Source of the DNA: Chelydra serpentina
Lineage: Eukaryota > Chordata > Testudines > Chelydridae
Reading direction: 5' to 3'
DNA length: 64,000 bases
Assembly (NCBI GenBank): GCA_037349315.1
Contig: JBAIAC010000001.1
Location: 32,550,001 to 32,614,000, forward strand
Shown: positions 34,810-45,893 of the stretch, one piece after another
Layout: each line of letters opens with the position of its first letter
Numbering within the stretch: position 1 is the stretch's first letter
The notes under the pieces: generated by a model
What the model saw: the letters and a program-made list of their open reading frames with translations, nothing else
What the model was told of the DNA's origin: nothing
Database searches by the model: none
Made by a program: the position numbers and the translations under genes

Positions 34810-35541
34810 CAGGGGTGGGCAAACCTTTTGATGTGAGGGTGACATTGGGGTGCGAAACTGTATGGAGGGCTGGGTAGGGAAGGCTGTGCCTCCCCAAACA
34901 GCCTGGCCCCCGCCCCTATCTGCCCCCTCCCACTTCCTATCCCCTGAACGCCCCCCCCCCCCGAACCCCTGACCCATCCAACCCCCCCTGCTCCTTGTCC
35001 CCTGACCACCACCTCCCAGGGCCCCCTGCCGCTAACCGCCCCCCGGGACCCCACTTCCTATCCAACCCCCCCACTCCCTGTCCCCTGACTGCCCCAACCC
35101 CTATCCACACTCCCGCCCCCTGACAGGCCCCCCCGGGACTCCCACACCTATCCAACCCCCCTGTTCCCCGTCCCCCGACCGACTCCCCTCCCCAAACCTC
35201 TGCCCCATCCAACCGCCCCCTGCTCCCCGTTTCCTGACCACCACCACCCAGAACCTCTGCCCCATCCAACTGCTCCCCATCCCCTGACTGGCCCCCGGGA
35301 TCTCCTGCCCCTTATCTAACCTCCCCTCTCCCCGCCCCCTTACCATGCTGCTCAGAGCGGCAGGACTGGCTTATTGGAAAGCCTGGGAGGTGGGCGAGCG
35401 CAAGCCGCGCTGCCCGCTCGGCGGCACAGCTGCGGGGAAGGGGAGACAGCAGGGGAAGGGCTGGAGGCTAGCCTCCCGGGCTGGGAGCTCAAGGGCCGGG
35501 TAGGACGGTCCCGTGGGCCGGCTGTAGTTTGCCCACCTCTA
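34810..35541. mobile_element. hAT-type MITE with C-rich minisatellite
   Basis: A 732-bp element, start CAGGGGTGGGCAAAC and end GTTTGCCCACCTCTA, inverted repeats, with a perfect 8-bp TSD GCTTAGAA at 34802-34809 and 35542-35549. Positions 34910-35330 are an imperfect tandem array; ATCCAACCCCC-type motifs recur at about 34975, 35059, 35149, 35207 and 35266. The + strand there is strongly C-rich and G-poor. Glycine-rich minus-strand open frames are by-products. Confidence 0.9.
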
Positions 35542-35549
35542 GCTTAGAA

Positions 35550-36382
35550 ATTTAATTCTGACACTCACTTGCAGAGGAGAAAACACTCCTATTTCTGTGT
35601 CCTGCCATAGACAAAAAGCCACAAAGACTACAGATATGAATATTATCCTCTGATCTTTGCTGGACATTTCTTTTATAATTTAGTTCAACTGGGTTCAAGA
35701 TTTGACTAAAAAGGAATTGAGGAAACTGAGCTTTTTTCCTGGGAAACTGTGTCCATATATCACCTGATTTAACTCAAATAAGTCAGCTGAGGTGATGAAA
35801 GCTAATCTCGTTAAGAGCAGAATTCCCTGATATTGGTGCAGAGGTCACTGTATAGTCTTTGAGTTGAGAGACACAGTGAGTGAATCCTGTCCTTGAAGTC
35901 AATGTAGTTTTGCCATTGACTTCACTGGGGCTAGGATTTCACCCATGCTTTTTGATTATGATGAAGCCAAGAGTTTTTTTAACATAAAAATCTCTACCAA
36001 AGATCAAGAAGCCAAAGAGGATCCCCTAGTTGATCCCTAAACAGAAAAAAATAATAAAAATTCATAACTTCTTGAATTGTAATGAAGTTGGTATTTCCTT
36101 GGCATCGTCAGATTAGTTCTCTTTGTCTGTTTTCTGTCTATTGTAATTAGTGGGGCTATAGAAGATAACAATAGCTCAATAAAAATACAATCCGCAAGAA
36201 CAGACTATGTAGAGAGCATACACTCATGTGATTCTGGGATGTCTGTTACTCCGGATTATGCTGTGGTGTATAGTTTTTACAGATGGAAGAAAGAGAAATG
36301 AAGTTTTGAACCTTTAGGGTAAAATTCTACTGTTAGGGAGGTTCTTCTCTGGTTCACCTTAAGGATGAGTTAAGGTAGTTTA
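35550..36382. other. Intronic, with one palindrome
   Basis: A palindromic unit lies at 35878-35944 (AATCCTGTCCTTGAAGTCAA paired with TTGACTTCACTGGGGCTAGG). Nothing else recognised. Confidence 0.55.
35878..35944. repeat. Imperfect palindrome, recurrent family
   Basis: GTGAATCCTGTCCTTGAAGT pairs with ACTTCACTGGGGCTAGGATT; the core contains GTTTTGCCATTGACTTCA. Confidence 0.65.
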
Positions 36383-36510
36383 GGTCTCAGTCTTGCAAAC
36401 ACTTAAGCACATGTATAACTTTACTCGTGTGAGATATCCCACTAACTTCCATGGATCAACCCACACGAGTAAAGTTTTGCCTGTGGTTATCCATTTGTAT
36501 GATCAAGGCT
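36383..36510. repeat. Imperfect palindrome, recurrent family
   Basis: Arms ATAACTTTACTCGTGTGAG and CCACACGAGTAAAGTTTTGC are inverted copies around CCCACTAACTTCCATGG. Confidence 0.6.
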
Positions 36511-36639
36511 TTAGTTTCTAAGCTCATTAAGTCCTTATCCTTAGTGTTGAGATTGTCCCAAAGGGTAACAATTAGTGCCAAATGATGGATTTTGTGACGT
36601 GGACACTTGTTCTCTGAGCAATGGTCTGAGGCCATCAAT

Positions 36640-36850
36640 ATCTTTCATAGAATCACAGAAGTTTAAAATGGAAAGATGTTTTACATCATTTAGTCCTTCT
36701 TGCTGTATATGCAGGATTGTTTCTTGTAGTATATATTCTTTTAGATTTTCTGGAATTTCCGTTTTTCAGGTTTCAGAGGTGACCTTGAGTCATTCAGATA
36801 ACTAGGATTTGTCAGTAGTCTGAGTCTCTCATTACCAATTCCTGAAATCT
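36640..36850 (-). repeat. Old CR1 3' end fragment
   Basis: TTTCATAGAATCACAGAAGT, then TTACATCATTTAGTCCTTCT: the inverted CR1 terminal pattern, diverged. Confidence 0.65.
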
Positions 36851-36965
36851 CTGATTCCTCTAAAAACAAAACAATTACAGTAATTCCTCTTCTACTTACT
36901 TACTTATCCAAGGATTGAGCCTGCAAGATATCAAGCATTGTGGCCTCAACCCAGCAAAGCACATA

Positions 36966-37152
36966 ATCATAGAATCATAGAATATCAGGGTTGGAAGGGA
37001 CCTTAGGAGGTCATCTAGTCCAACCCCCTGCTCAAAGCAGGACCAATCCCCAATTTTTGCCCCAGATCCCTAAATGGCCCCCTCAAGGACTGAACTCACA
37101 ACCCTGGGTTTAGCAGGACAATGCTCAAACCACTGAGCTATCCCTCCCCCCC
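36966..37152 (-). repeat. Turtle tRNA-derived SINE with CR1 tail
   Basis: Read on the minus strand it begins with a tRNA-like head: TAGCTCAGTGGTTTGAGCA (A box, about 37123-37141) and GGTTGTGAGTTCAGTCC (B box, about 37088-37104). It ends with GGTTGGACTAGATGACCTCC and TATTCTATGATTCTATGA, which is the CR1 LINE 3' end. Such tRNA-head, CR1-tail SINEs are established in turtles, where the shared tail lets the SINE use CR1 reverse transcriptase. It has landed inside an older palindromic unit (36940-37290). Confidence 0.9.
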
Positions 37153-37291
37153 AATTATTATAATAATAATAATTAATAATAATTAATAAAAATTAGTAAG
37201 AATTAACTCTTGCTTAACTCCTAGTCATGTGACTAATCTCAATTGTCAATGGGATTGCTTTGTTCTTAAAGTTAAGCACATGTTCAAGTGT

Positions 37292-37760
37292 TTTGAGTCA
37301 TAGATTCAGATTCCAAGGCCAGAAGGGAGCATTACAATCATCTAGCCTGACCTTCTGTATAACACAGGCCACAGAACTGCCCCAAAATAATACCAAGAGC
37401 AGAGTTTTTAGGAAAACATCCAGTCTTGATTTAAAAATTGTCAGTGATGGAGAATCCACCACGATCCTTGGCAAATTGTTCCAGTGGTTAATCACACTCA
37501 CTGTTAAAAATGTATGCCTCATTTCCAGTCTGAATTTATCTAGATTCAACTGCCAGCCATTGCATTGTGTAATACCTTTCTCTGCTAGATTGAAGAGCCC
37601 ACTATTAAATATTTGTTCCCCTTGTGAGTACCAATAGACAGTAATCAAGTCACCTCATAAGCTTTTCTTTGTTAAGCGAAATAGACTTAGTTCCTGGAGT
37701 CTATCACTATAAGACAGGTTTTCTGGTGGATTGGATCCAATGTGCTCAACAACTTAAAGG
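37292..37760 (-). repeat. CR1-clade LINE fragment with ORF2 end
   Basis: The minus-strand frame contains NHWNNLPRIVVDSPSLTIFK, the conserved CR1 ORF2 C-terminal region, and the 3' end AAGGCCAGAAGGGAGCATTA (inverted form) at 37316-37335. A different subfamily from 22564-25640. Confidence 0.8.
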
Positions 37761-39349
37761 ACTGAGCGAGCTCCGAGAGATGAGTTCAAGCTCTAGGGTT
37801 TCTCCCACAATAGTTGCTGACACCTCTAACACCTAAAGCATTGCAGATAATGCTTCTGTCTTCATTGTTTTCGGTGTTAGTAATGTCATCAATTATAGGA
37901 ATCCAGAACCCTGAGCTGTCAGATAAAAATGACTCTTAGTACACCTGTAAGTTAACTTTTGCAAACTGAATCTTTGGTGAGATAGTGGAAATGATGTTGC
38001 ATTCATTGCATTGTTTGAAAAAGTCATTCAACAGAGCTTTACCATACGAGGCAGCAACTAGGGACCAGTGCTAAAAAACCCGCAAAGATATGCTAATATT
38101 TTATTAGGCAACAAACATCCTTCAGGGTTTGATGAACAAATGGATGCTGCCAAGTCCCAGACTTTATTTTACCACATTGTGGCTATATCAGATTGCTTAT
38201 TGGCTCTGTTTTGTGGGGGAAGGGTGCTACACATGAAAAAGCAGAGTGATTATTTTGCTGCATGTGGATATTTATCGTTATGGCAGCAAGACACAGTGTT
38301 AATGGGATAGACTTCACAAGCCCATAACTACAGGGTAGAAGACACTTCCTGCCACTAATGTCAATTTAAACTGGAAACCTTATCACAAAGTTGAATTAAT
38401 TTTACCCTGCCATCATTTCATGGATTAACCTCAGAGGTAACATGAGCATTTTTATTTGGAAATGACATTTATAGATCCCAAAGTATGATTATCTTTAGTG
38501 TTAGCTCTGAGCACATAATTTGAAAATGTTCATGCCCAAATAAGAGGCATTTCAGTCTTTAAATACCACAGCATTTTGTCAATTCAGCAGCAACTCTGAA
38601 AAAATGTTAGCCAGCTCTGTCACTTCATTCTGTCTTGGATGGGACAGGACTAGCAGAAGGTCTTTGAAACTCTAAACAAGGCTTTAGTGGGGCATAGCCC
38701 TTGTGATGGCTCACTGCACAGGGATGAATTTCACCCTTAGGGCATAGAATCTCTACTGGGAGTATTTTTCCCAGTAGTATAGAATGCTTATGTCTTTTAC
38801 TTTCAAAACCTTTTGTAATTCAAAACATAGTTTATCCCTCCACTCTCCCCTTCCCCCAGGAGTTTGCATCTATTCTATAATAAGATACAGATGGGAAAAA
38901 ATCTTACTTCATCCAGTTGTTTAGCAGCAGTAATAATTAGTATAATGTAGGATACATGTTTGTTGCTGGCTTCAGGCCTCTGTGGCATGGACCAGTAGAG
39001 TTGAAGGATGTTGCAGAGCTGAGGCACTTGGCCTGAAGATGAGAGGGAGATTATTTTTGAATATATATGTTCCTTCTTGTGATTAACTCATGTAGCAGTG
39101 CAGCAGTTAGTCATGGAAAATGCTGCTCAGCCATTATCCTAGAATGGATGATGGGAATCCTAGCAGTGGCTGTACAAGGGGAAACGAGTTCATGGGAGTT
39201 CCCGTTATGAGGTGTGGAACCTTTAGAACCTAGTTACACAAAGCTACTGATGTTGCATTGTATAGCAAGGAGAGCCCCATTTTTGACTACTTAGAAAGGG
39301 AGCTAAAAATTCACATCAGGAGGGAGAAGAAGTCATTATTTTGACCCTT
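37761..39349. other. Intronic, nothing recognised
   Basis: No element ends; the 80-codon frame at 38068-38310 has no support. Confidence 0.55.
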
Positions 39350-39540
39350 ATTATGTGCAGGCCCTCTCAGAGGTCCAGAGAGGCCCGAGCCACTTCCAGC
39401 TTTTGAGGCCCCTAGCCATAATAAAAATAAAAAATGATGACACCTGAAAACAAAATAAGGCACCAAAAAAAGAGTGAGACGTAATTTGAATATTTTTTTA
39501 TTTAACAAATGCATTTCTAGCCTTTTTCTGTACAAATGCA

Positions 39541-42290
39541 CTAATTATTGAGGAAAAAATCTAGATTCCGTGAAATGTCACAGTTGATATTAAGCCTGGC
39601 AAGCCCATTCAAACGCTTTTGTCCCATAGTTGAATGGTGATAGTTCTTTATCTGCTTCAACACGTTGAAGGTGCATTCACCTGAAGCCACTGATGAAGGG
39701 AAACTGGCAAAAATACGCAATGCAATTGTGATATTAGAAAACACCCCAGAGAGTCCAAGTTCGGGTATTTCTTGAAGCAATCCCTTTGGCTTGCAATCCA
39801 ATTTAAAGTTTGTGGAATATATTCATTTGAGGAATTTGACCTCGTCACTAAGATCTTTTGAGGTTTCTTTGTTGTACTGTTGCTGAAATTGTTCAGCTGC
39901 AGAAAGTTGATCTTCATTACTCAGACTGTTGAACTGCCAAAGAAACTCAAAAAGGATACAAATTAGTCTCAGTGACTCAAATCGACCTGTAAGACCTGAT
40001 TGAATAGAGTCAATGATGACAAGGAAGACATTGACCCTATAATGCTGCTCGGCATCGGATTCAGTAGGTAAATTGCGATTGGTGGAGAACTCAGATGAAA
40101 TGCCAATATTCTGTGCTACTAATTTGGACTCAGTCAGAATCGCATCCCGTTGTTCACGAATCTGTTGAATGTCATTGATAAGACTTTCAGTGTTATCCCT
40201 CTCAACATCAACTGTAGCACTGCATACTTCAATTACCAGATTAGTAGCTTCATCCACAAAGATGACATCAGAATGCATTCAAATTTGGACATGTGCTTCT
40301 GAATAGACTGAAGTTCAGTTTGAGCCTGTGCAGTGAGATTGAGAGATTCCAGCTCATTTAAAGCCTTTCTCACTGAATTCAAATGCTGCACAACTGGTTG
40401 AACACCATCAATCCATCTAGTTTTGAACATCTAGTTTTGGACATCCCATGCAGTAAAGCAGGAAGATATTGCTTCAGAATTTCTCACCTTTGTGGACTGC
40501 TCTGAAGAGATTGTACATTTGCTGAACAGTTCCAAAGTAAGTAATTGCCTCCTTGCATGATTCAGCACAGTCAACTCCTGCAAGGTTAGTGTGTGGTTTC
40601 CACAGCTGGAGAAAATAGTTTGAATTATGCTCAAGCAGAACTGCTTGTACACTTTTGTACTTCCCAGCTATATTAGATCCATGGTCGTAGGCTTGACCAA
40701 TGCAGACTTGAAAATCTAACTTAAAACCTTCTAGAATTGCTAGTACTCGAGCAGCAATTTCTTTTCCAGTTTTTCTCGTGAAATTATCAAACAAAATAAA
40801 CCCGTCTACAATCTTAACATATCGAATAACCATAGTAGTCTGTTCCTTGTGAGAACAATCTGGAGTGACATCAACGATGATTAAAAAATACTTGACATTT
40901 TGAATCTCATCAAGAATTGTTGTTTGTACGAATGATCCATATAGCTCAATAAACTCATTTTGTATGCGTATGGAGAGATAATGGGCTTGCATGTGCTTTT
41001 GACTCTCTTGCGATTCTCAAACACGTTTATCATGCTCTGATAAAAGTGGGTCATATTTGATGAGAAGCTCAACTATGTCTAGAAAGTTTCCATTTGCACG
41101 ATCACCAATACGTTGACTGAAACCAAAGAATGCCAATCCCTACTCAGAAAGAAAAAGGATGACATTCAGGATGCGCTCAAGAAGTTTTTTCCAGTTATTC
41201 GTTTCTGTAGAGAGTTCAGTTGAGTAAATTCTCAACTGAACTTTCTGCTGATGCTGCCCTACTGGCTGATTTTCATGCAACATAGATTTATTTGTGCGAC
41301 GTTGAACTCTCATGTGATGGTATTGGGTCTTTCAACTTCCTGCAACCTCTGTTGATGATCCATCCTGATTGATCAGAGAGAACTGATGCATTTGCAGCAC
41401 TTTTGTTCAAAATGAAGCAGGGTGCACAGTACAGTGATTGTTTTTCCGTACTCCAGCATAACCAGTCTTTTGTGCAGGTCTCATCATTTGGAAGAGTTTT
41501 TGTCGGCAGACAAGTAGGGAAAGCATGATTATGACCATCTTGTAGAATGTTACTTGGAATTTCAAAACAGCTAGTTTGAAGAAAAGATTGCATTTGGGTA
41601 GTATTGCTCTTGTCAATAATTCCAATGTCAGTCACAACTGTAGTACTCATGAATTGCTCTTGCTTCGTAAGATCTACATCAGGGATCTCAAACTCAAATC
41701 ACCACGAGGGCCACATGAGAACTAGTAAATTGGCCCGAGGGCCGCATTACTGAAACCTTTTAATACAATGATACAAAAGTATAGTCAAAAATGAAAAAAA
41801 AGAAGAGTAATATAGTATTATATTAAAAGTCAATGTATTAACTTTTTAAAAACTGTAATGCAAAGAGGGGTTTTAATAAAATATAAACACTCAGTAATGT
41901 TTGGAGTTTGGCTGCCAATGGAGTTGGCGCCTATAGCGGGTCGCAGGAAATAACTCCGCAGGCCACATGTGGCTCACGGGCCGCGTGTTTGAGACCCCTG
42001 ATCTACATCTTCCTGTTGCTGTTGAGTTTCTTGATCATACATAGGATCTTCTGCTGCATCTGTTACTGTTGGCACATCTCCTTCCTGACTACTGTCCTCA
42101 TGTTCAGGTATTAGCATTGAAATATCACCTGTTGCAGTTGCGACGTTTTCAATATCTGTAGCATTGTTGGGCAAAGTGTGTTTTCCAGTGGTTTGAGAAA
42201 TGAAGTTATTGGCTTTGAGCTCTTAGCTGCTGCTTCACTCAGTTGTTTTTGCCATCTCTTGCTTGCACCACTTTCATATCTCCTTTTCAT
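39541..42290 (-). pseudogene. hAT transposase pseudogene (TTF zinc finger)
   Basis: Product of the autonomous element: cut-and-paste transposase. In order on the minus strand: start with MKRRYESGASKRWQKQ (42290 downwards), a basic N-terminus typical of ZMYM/ZNF862-like hAT proteins; an acidic spacer (42174-42009); after the MITE, a TTF-type zinc finger region with CTKDWLCWSTEKQSLYCAPC (41288-41650); the catalytic region with YFLIIVDVTPDCSHKEQ and GQAYDHGSNIAGKYKSVQ (40474-40992); an insertion domain (39823-40430); and the C-terminal dimerisation motif ending STMGQKRLNGLARLNI (39541-39801). Frameshifts occur near 42175, 41290-41000, 40430 and 39820, so it is not functional. It resembles domesticated hAT-derived host genes, but the breaks exclude that here. 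Confidence 0.9.
41680..42000. mobile_element. hAT-type MITE, family copy 2
   Basis: A 321-bp element, CAGGGATCTCAAAC to GTTTGAGACCCCTG, with a perfect 8-bp TSD ATCTACAT at 41672-41679 and 42001-42008. It interrupts the transposase coding region between the acidic spacer and the zinc finger. Same family, same orientation and close in sequence to 178-489. Confidence 0.95.
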
Positions 42291-43195
42291 AGTGATCTAT
42301 CTGGTCAATATGTAGCCTTTCCACACTTGAAATATTCTGTTGTAAATAAGTAGCTTATCTACACTTGAAATCTTCTACTGTAAACATGTACCCAAATGCT
42401 GAATGGTACCCAAATGCTGAAAAGACTTAAAACGAAGGAATACTAATTAAGAACACAAAATGAAACAGACAGGTTTTTATCCTTATCACTGAATCAAAAC
42501 TCAAGCATGCAAGGTATAATATAACAGGCTGAGCTGAAGACAAAGGGATGACATAAACACAGATACAGAGGGATAATGTCCAAAAATTTCAAACGTGTGT
42601 CCTCACGAAACTCACTGTACAAGAATGTCCTCACAGATTTTCACCTATAGACTACGAAAGCCTATGGTGATGGTCAAGCTACCAAGGTAGGGCTCAGCCA
42701 ACCAACCAACCAGTCACCTCTTTTAGCTACCATATGAAGATAATAATGAGGAATTCTATAGACACTAAATTGTAACAGTTCTCTACCTTTCAACACGCAC
42801 TTTATCCAGCACCAGCCACTAGTAGTGATTTGTTTATATAATCAGCTGATCTGAGAGGACATGTTCATCATGGTCTAATCTTGTGCCATCAGAACCGATA
42901 TATTTTAATTAATATTTATGAACATTTTTAACTCTTTTATATGACAAAATCTATATCGGTTAACAAAAAAAATATATCTTTTACCAAATCACATCTCTTA
43001 TTTGCTTAAATTTGCAGCTCTAAGATGAGAGAGTGCGTCACATTTTGGTCCAATAGGGATGCGCATAAAAACAAGTTGCGAAACTTATAAAATGCCAAAA
43101 AATTAACAAGTGTCTAACTTTGAGGCCTCCTTTGAGCTTGAGGCCCAGGCCAAATGGCCCTCCTGGTCCCCCCTCTGATTGGCCCTGATCAGGTG

Positions 43196-45420
43196 TTCAT
43201 TTAAGAGGATGCCTGCACACTGATATTTCTAAATAAAGGATTATATTTCACTTTTCCATTCTGTTTTTTAGACTCTCCAGATGAAATCCTGGCCCCATTG
43301 AAATCAAGGAGAGTTTTGTCATCATTTTCAGTCTGGCCCGCTTTTCACCCTCATTTCTCAGCTCTACATTTTGAGGTGACTCTGTGCTAGAATTGGACAC
43401 AGTTAAAATGTAAAATGAAACAAGCATCTTTGAGATCATATTGAGCCTTTTTAAAATGGCAGTCCCCCTCTCTCTGCTGTTTTATATCAATAGACACTTG
43501 GAAATTCACAGCAATGAAATGTCATGAAAAATGATATATAGAAATTGTACTGAGTTTAAATTAAGATCACATTTCCAAACTCATTGACAGTGCATGTTGG
43601 GGATATTAAGATCCCTGAACTGGATTAAAGGTCCCATTTTAAGCTTCAGAGGATTTGAAATACTGGTTTAAAATATGGATTAATTGCTATAGTCCTGTTA
43701 GTTGGGTTTTTTTCCAAATATTTCTAGGTCCTCTGTGATGAGTGCTTTTGCCCAAGAGGAATAATCTGGGACAGTTAATGGAATGCCAGGAATATTTGTG
43801 GACATTCATAACATTTCACAAAAGCTTCTTGATTATTTCATTTGAACAATCTAAACCAGGGATGTTACATGAGCACAAACATCTTTTTATTATTTTTAGT
43901 CTCAAGATGAACAAGAAGACTTCTTGCTCATGTCATTTTTACATTCACACAGAGTGACATTCACCCTTATGCAGAGAGCGAACACCAGGCCTACATATCA
44001 GCTAAGGCCCACATAAAGCTATATAGGTTTTAAACAGAATTTATTTGGTGCACAGGATTGTATGGACCCTCTGCAGAGGGTATATATTGAATATTACCTT
44101 TTCCCAGCCGTGCACCCACACAGCCTAGTTATCTTAAAGTAGTTCAGAACTTGATCTACATTGGTGACAGGCAGTTGTAAATATTTTGAGCTTTCAATTT
44201 GTTTATTGTTAACTGAAAGAAAAATAATTTTCTTAATTCCCATACAGAAAACTTTCAACTGCACTTTTGCTTTAGATTTGTGAAGGTGTTTTTTTGTTTG
44301 TTTGTCTGTCCATTGGCTTTTTGTTTGTTTTGTTTTTTGGTTATTGTTTAGTCTTTGTTGATTGAATTTGCAATGGCAAAATACAACATTACCAAGCAGA
44401 AGCACCAAAGAGGTGGATCAGTTGATAATTCAGCTGCTGATAGAACTAAGCCAATAGAAGTTCTTCTAACATATAAGGAATTGTGAAGCATGTAAGTGGG
44501 TATCCTGTAGTTTCCATTCCTTTCTTACTGATTCATAATATCACCAGAAAAGAAAAAAGCACCTGTGTAGGGCCTTACATGCCTTTGACATGTCTTTGAA
44601 TACAGACTTATAAAACAATAAAATCAGCAGCATCCTCTCATTCTAAACCCAGTAAATATCATCTAGAAAAAAACCCAGAACACGGCCAAATAATAGCCTA
44701 GCCTTACCCCACCCAGAAATACTGTGTATATCTCACCCTTTCATCCCCAAAATGTATGGAGCATTTTTGGAAGGTCAACTGATTCAAGCAGTTTTGGCCC
44801 TAGAAAAGAGTGAATTCCAAAGTCTAGGGCCCCTTTTGGGATGCATCCCCCTTTCTTTTAAACTAGCTTCAGCTTGAATAGTTCTGCTGCCCCCAAGTGG
44901 AGCAGTGGAGCACCGAGAGATAGATGGGATCTCTTACTGAGGCATGCCTTTTAGGCCATTGCATGAGAGAGTTTATTAATATATTGGAACAGAAAAATAT
45001 TTTAACTGGAAAAGTTTGATTTTTGTTGTGAGCCAATATCTGAAATCAGCATACGTAGCCATTTATCTGCATAGTCTGATGGATACGTAGAGTCTGACAA
45101 TACATTCTAGTACCTTTTGTCACATGATGTAATTGTAAGCTTGAGGGATTGTGAATGAACTATTATATAAGAAAGGTTAAGGCTCCTTGAGCTGGAGCCA
45201 TGTTGAAAGCGTGGGAGATGAAGCATACTCTTCACATGAGGGCCCCTGCAATCACTATGCTAGCAGCAGCCGGGGGTAGGCATGATGCTGTCAGGAGCAG
45301 AGCAGGTCAGGAATTTTTTAACAAAATGGTACCAATTTGTTGAAACTGAAACTTTTAAAGGGAATATATGGCTTTCAATGCAACTGTTGTGGGAAAGTTT
45401 CTCAGCTCCATGATGGAATT
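43196..45420. other. Intronic, nothing firm
   Basis: A half-palindrome with GATGAAATCCTGGCCCCATT lies at 43279-43322. Otherwise nothing recognised. Confidence 0.55.
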
Positions 45421-45421
45421 T

Positions 45422-45597
45422 CTGGTCAGAGAGAGAGACCCAACCCAGAATATGCAGTTAGGCAGGGTACTCACTTGGAATGTGGGCAATACAAGTTCAA
45501 GTCCCTGCCCTAGCTGATTTGGAGCAGGGATTTAAACCTTAGTCTCCCACCTCCGAGGCGAGAGACCTGACCACCATACTATTGACTCTTCCAGAAG
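45422..45597. repeat. Palindromic tRNA-like repeat, unit 1
   Basis: On + : TTAGGCAGGGTACTCACTTG, then the B-box-like GTTCAAGTCCCTGC. On minus, the same plan reappears: AGTATGGTGGTCAGGTCTCT, then GGTTTAAATCCCTGCTCC. The two tRNA-like heads face each other. Confidence 0.6.
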
Positions 45598-45649
45598 GTT
45601 TTTTGCCCTTTCTTCTGTTTATCTGTTCCACTTAGTATAAATAATTAAA

Positions 45650-45786
45650 TGTTGATGGACCAGAGAGACTGGTGCTCTGGTCCAGTGGGTAGGGTACTCA
45701 CCAGGGCTGTGGGAGATCCAAGAATGTGTCTTCCACATTACAGATGTGTGCCCTAACCGCTGGGCTGTGGCTACTTTGGCAAGGGC

Positions 45787-45787
<1 letters not shown>
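45650..45787. repeat. Palindromic tRNA-like repeat, unit 2
   Basis: CCAGTGGGTAGGGTACTCAC on + and, on minus, CCCAGCGGTTAGGGCACAC: the two heads are again inverted, though this copy has lost the middle. It lies 50 bp after unit 1 and runs into the TTTC array. Confidence 0.55.
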
Positions 45788-45884
<97 letters not shown>

Positions 45885-45893
45885 CTTTTCCTG
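45788..45893. repeat. (TTTC)n microsatellite
   Basis: About 26 uninterrupted TTTC units; GAAA on the minus strand. The lysine- and phenylalanine-rich open frames over it are artefacts. Confidence 0.98.

Larger units (their letters stand above)
39358..43187 (-). mobile_element. Decayed autonomous hAT transposon
   Basis: A 3.8-kb element encoding a broken zinc-finger hAT transposase on the minus strand. The left end is CAGGCCCTCTCAGAGG and the right end ...CCTCTGATTGGCCCTG, imperfect inverted repeats. Possible 8-bp TSD ATTATGTG (39350-39357) and ATCAGGTG (43188-43195), 6 of 8. Both ends carry GAGGCC-rich subterminal sequence (TTTTGAGGCCCC, CTTGAGGCCCAGG). The ends and TSD are eroded, in line with the broken coding region. 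A MITE is inserted at 41680-42000. Confidence 0.85.

Noticed and set aside
37088..37152. Functional tRNA gene
   Set aside because: The A and B boxes belong to a SINE head that is continuous with a CR1 tail; no sign of a full cloverleaf with an acceptor stem.
40474..40992. Domesticated hAT-derived host gene
   Set aside because: Frames are broken several times, a MITE splits the coding region, and transposon ends and a probable TSD are present, so it is a dead transposon.
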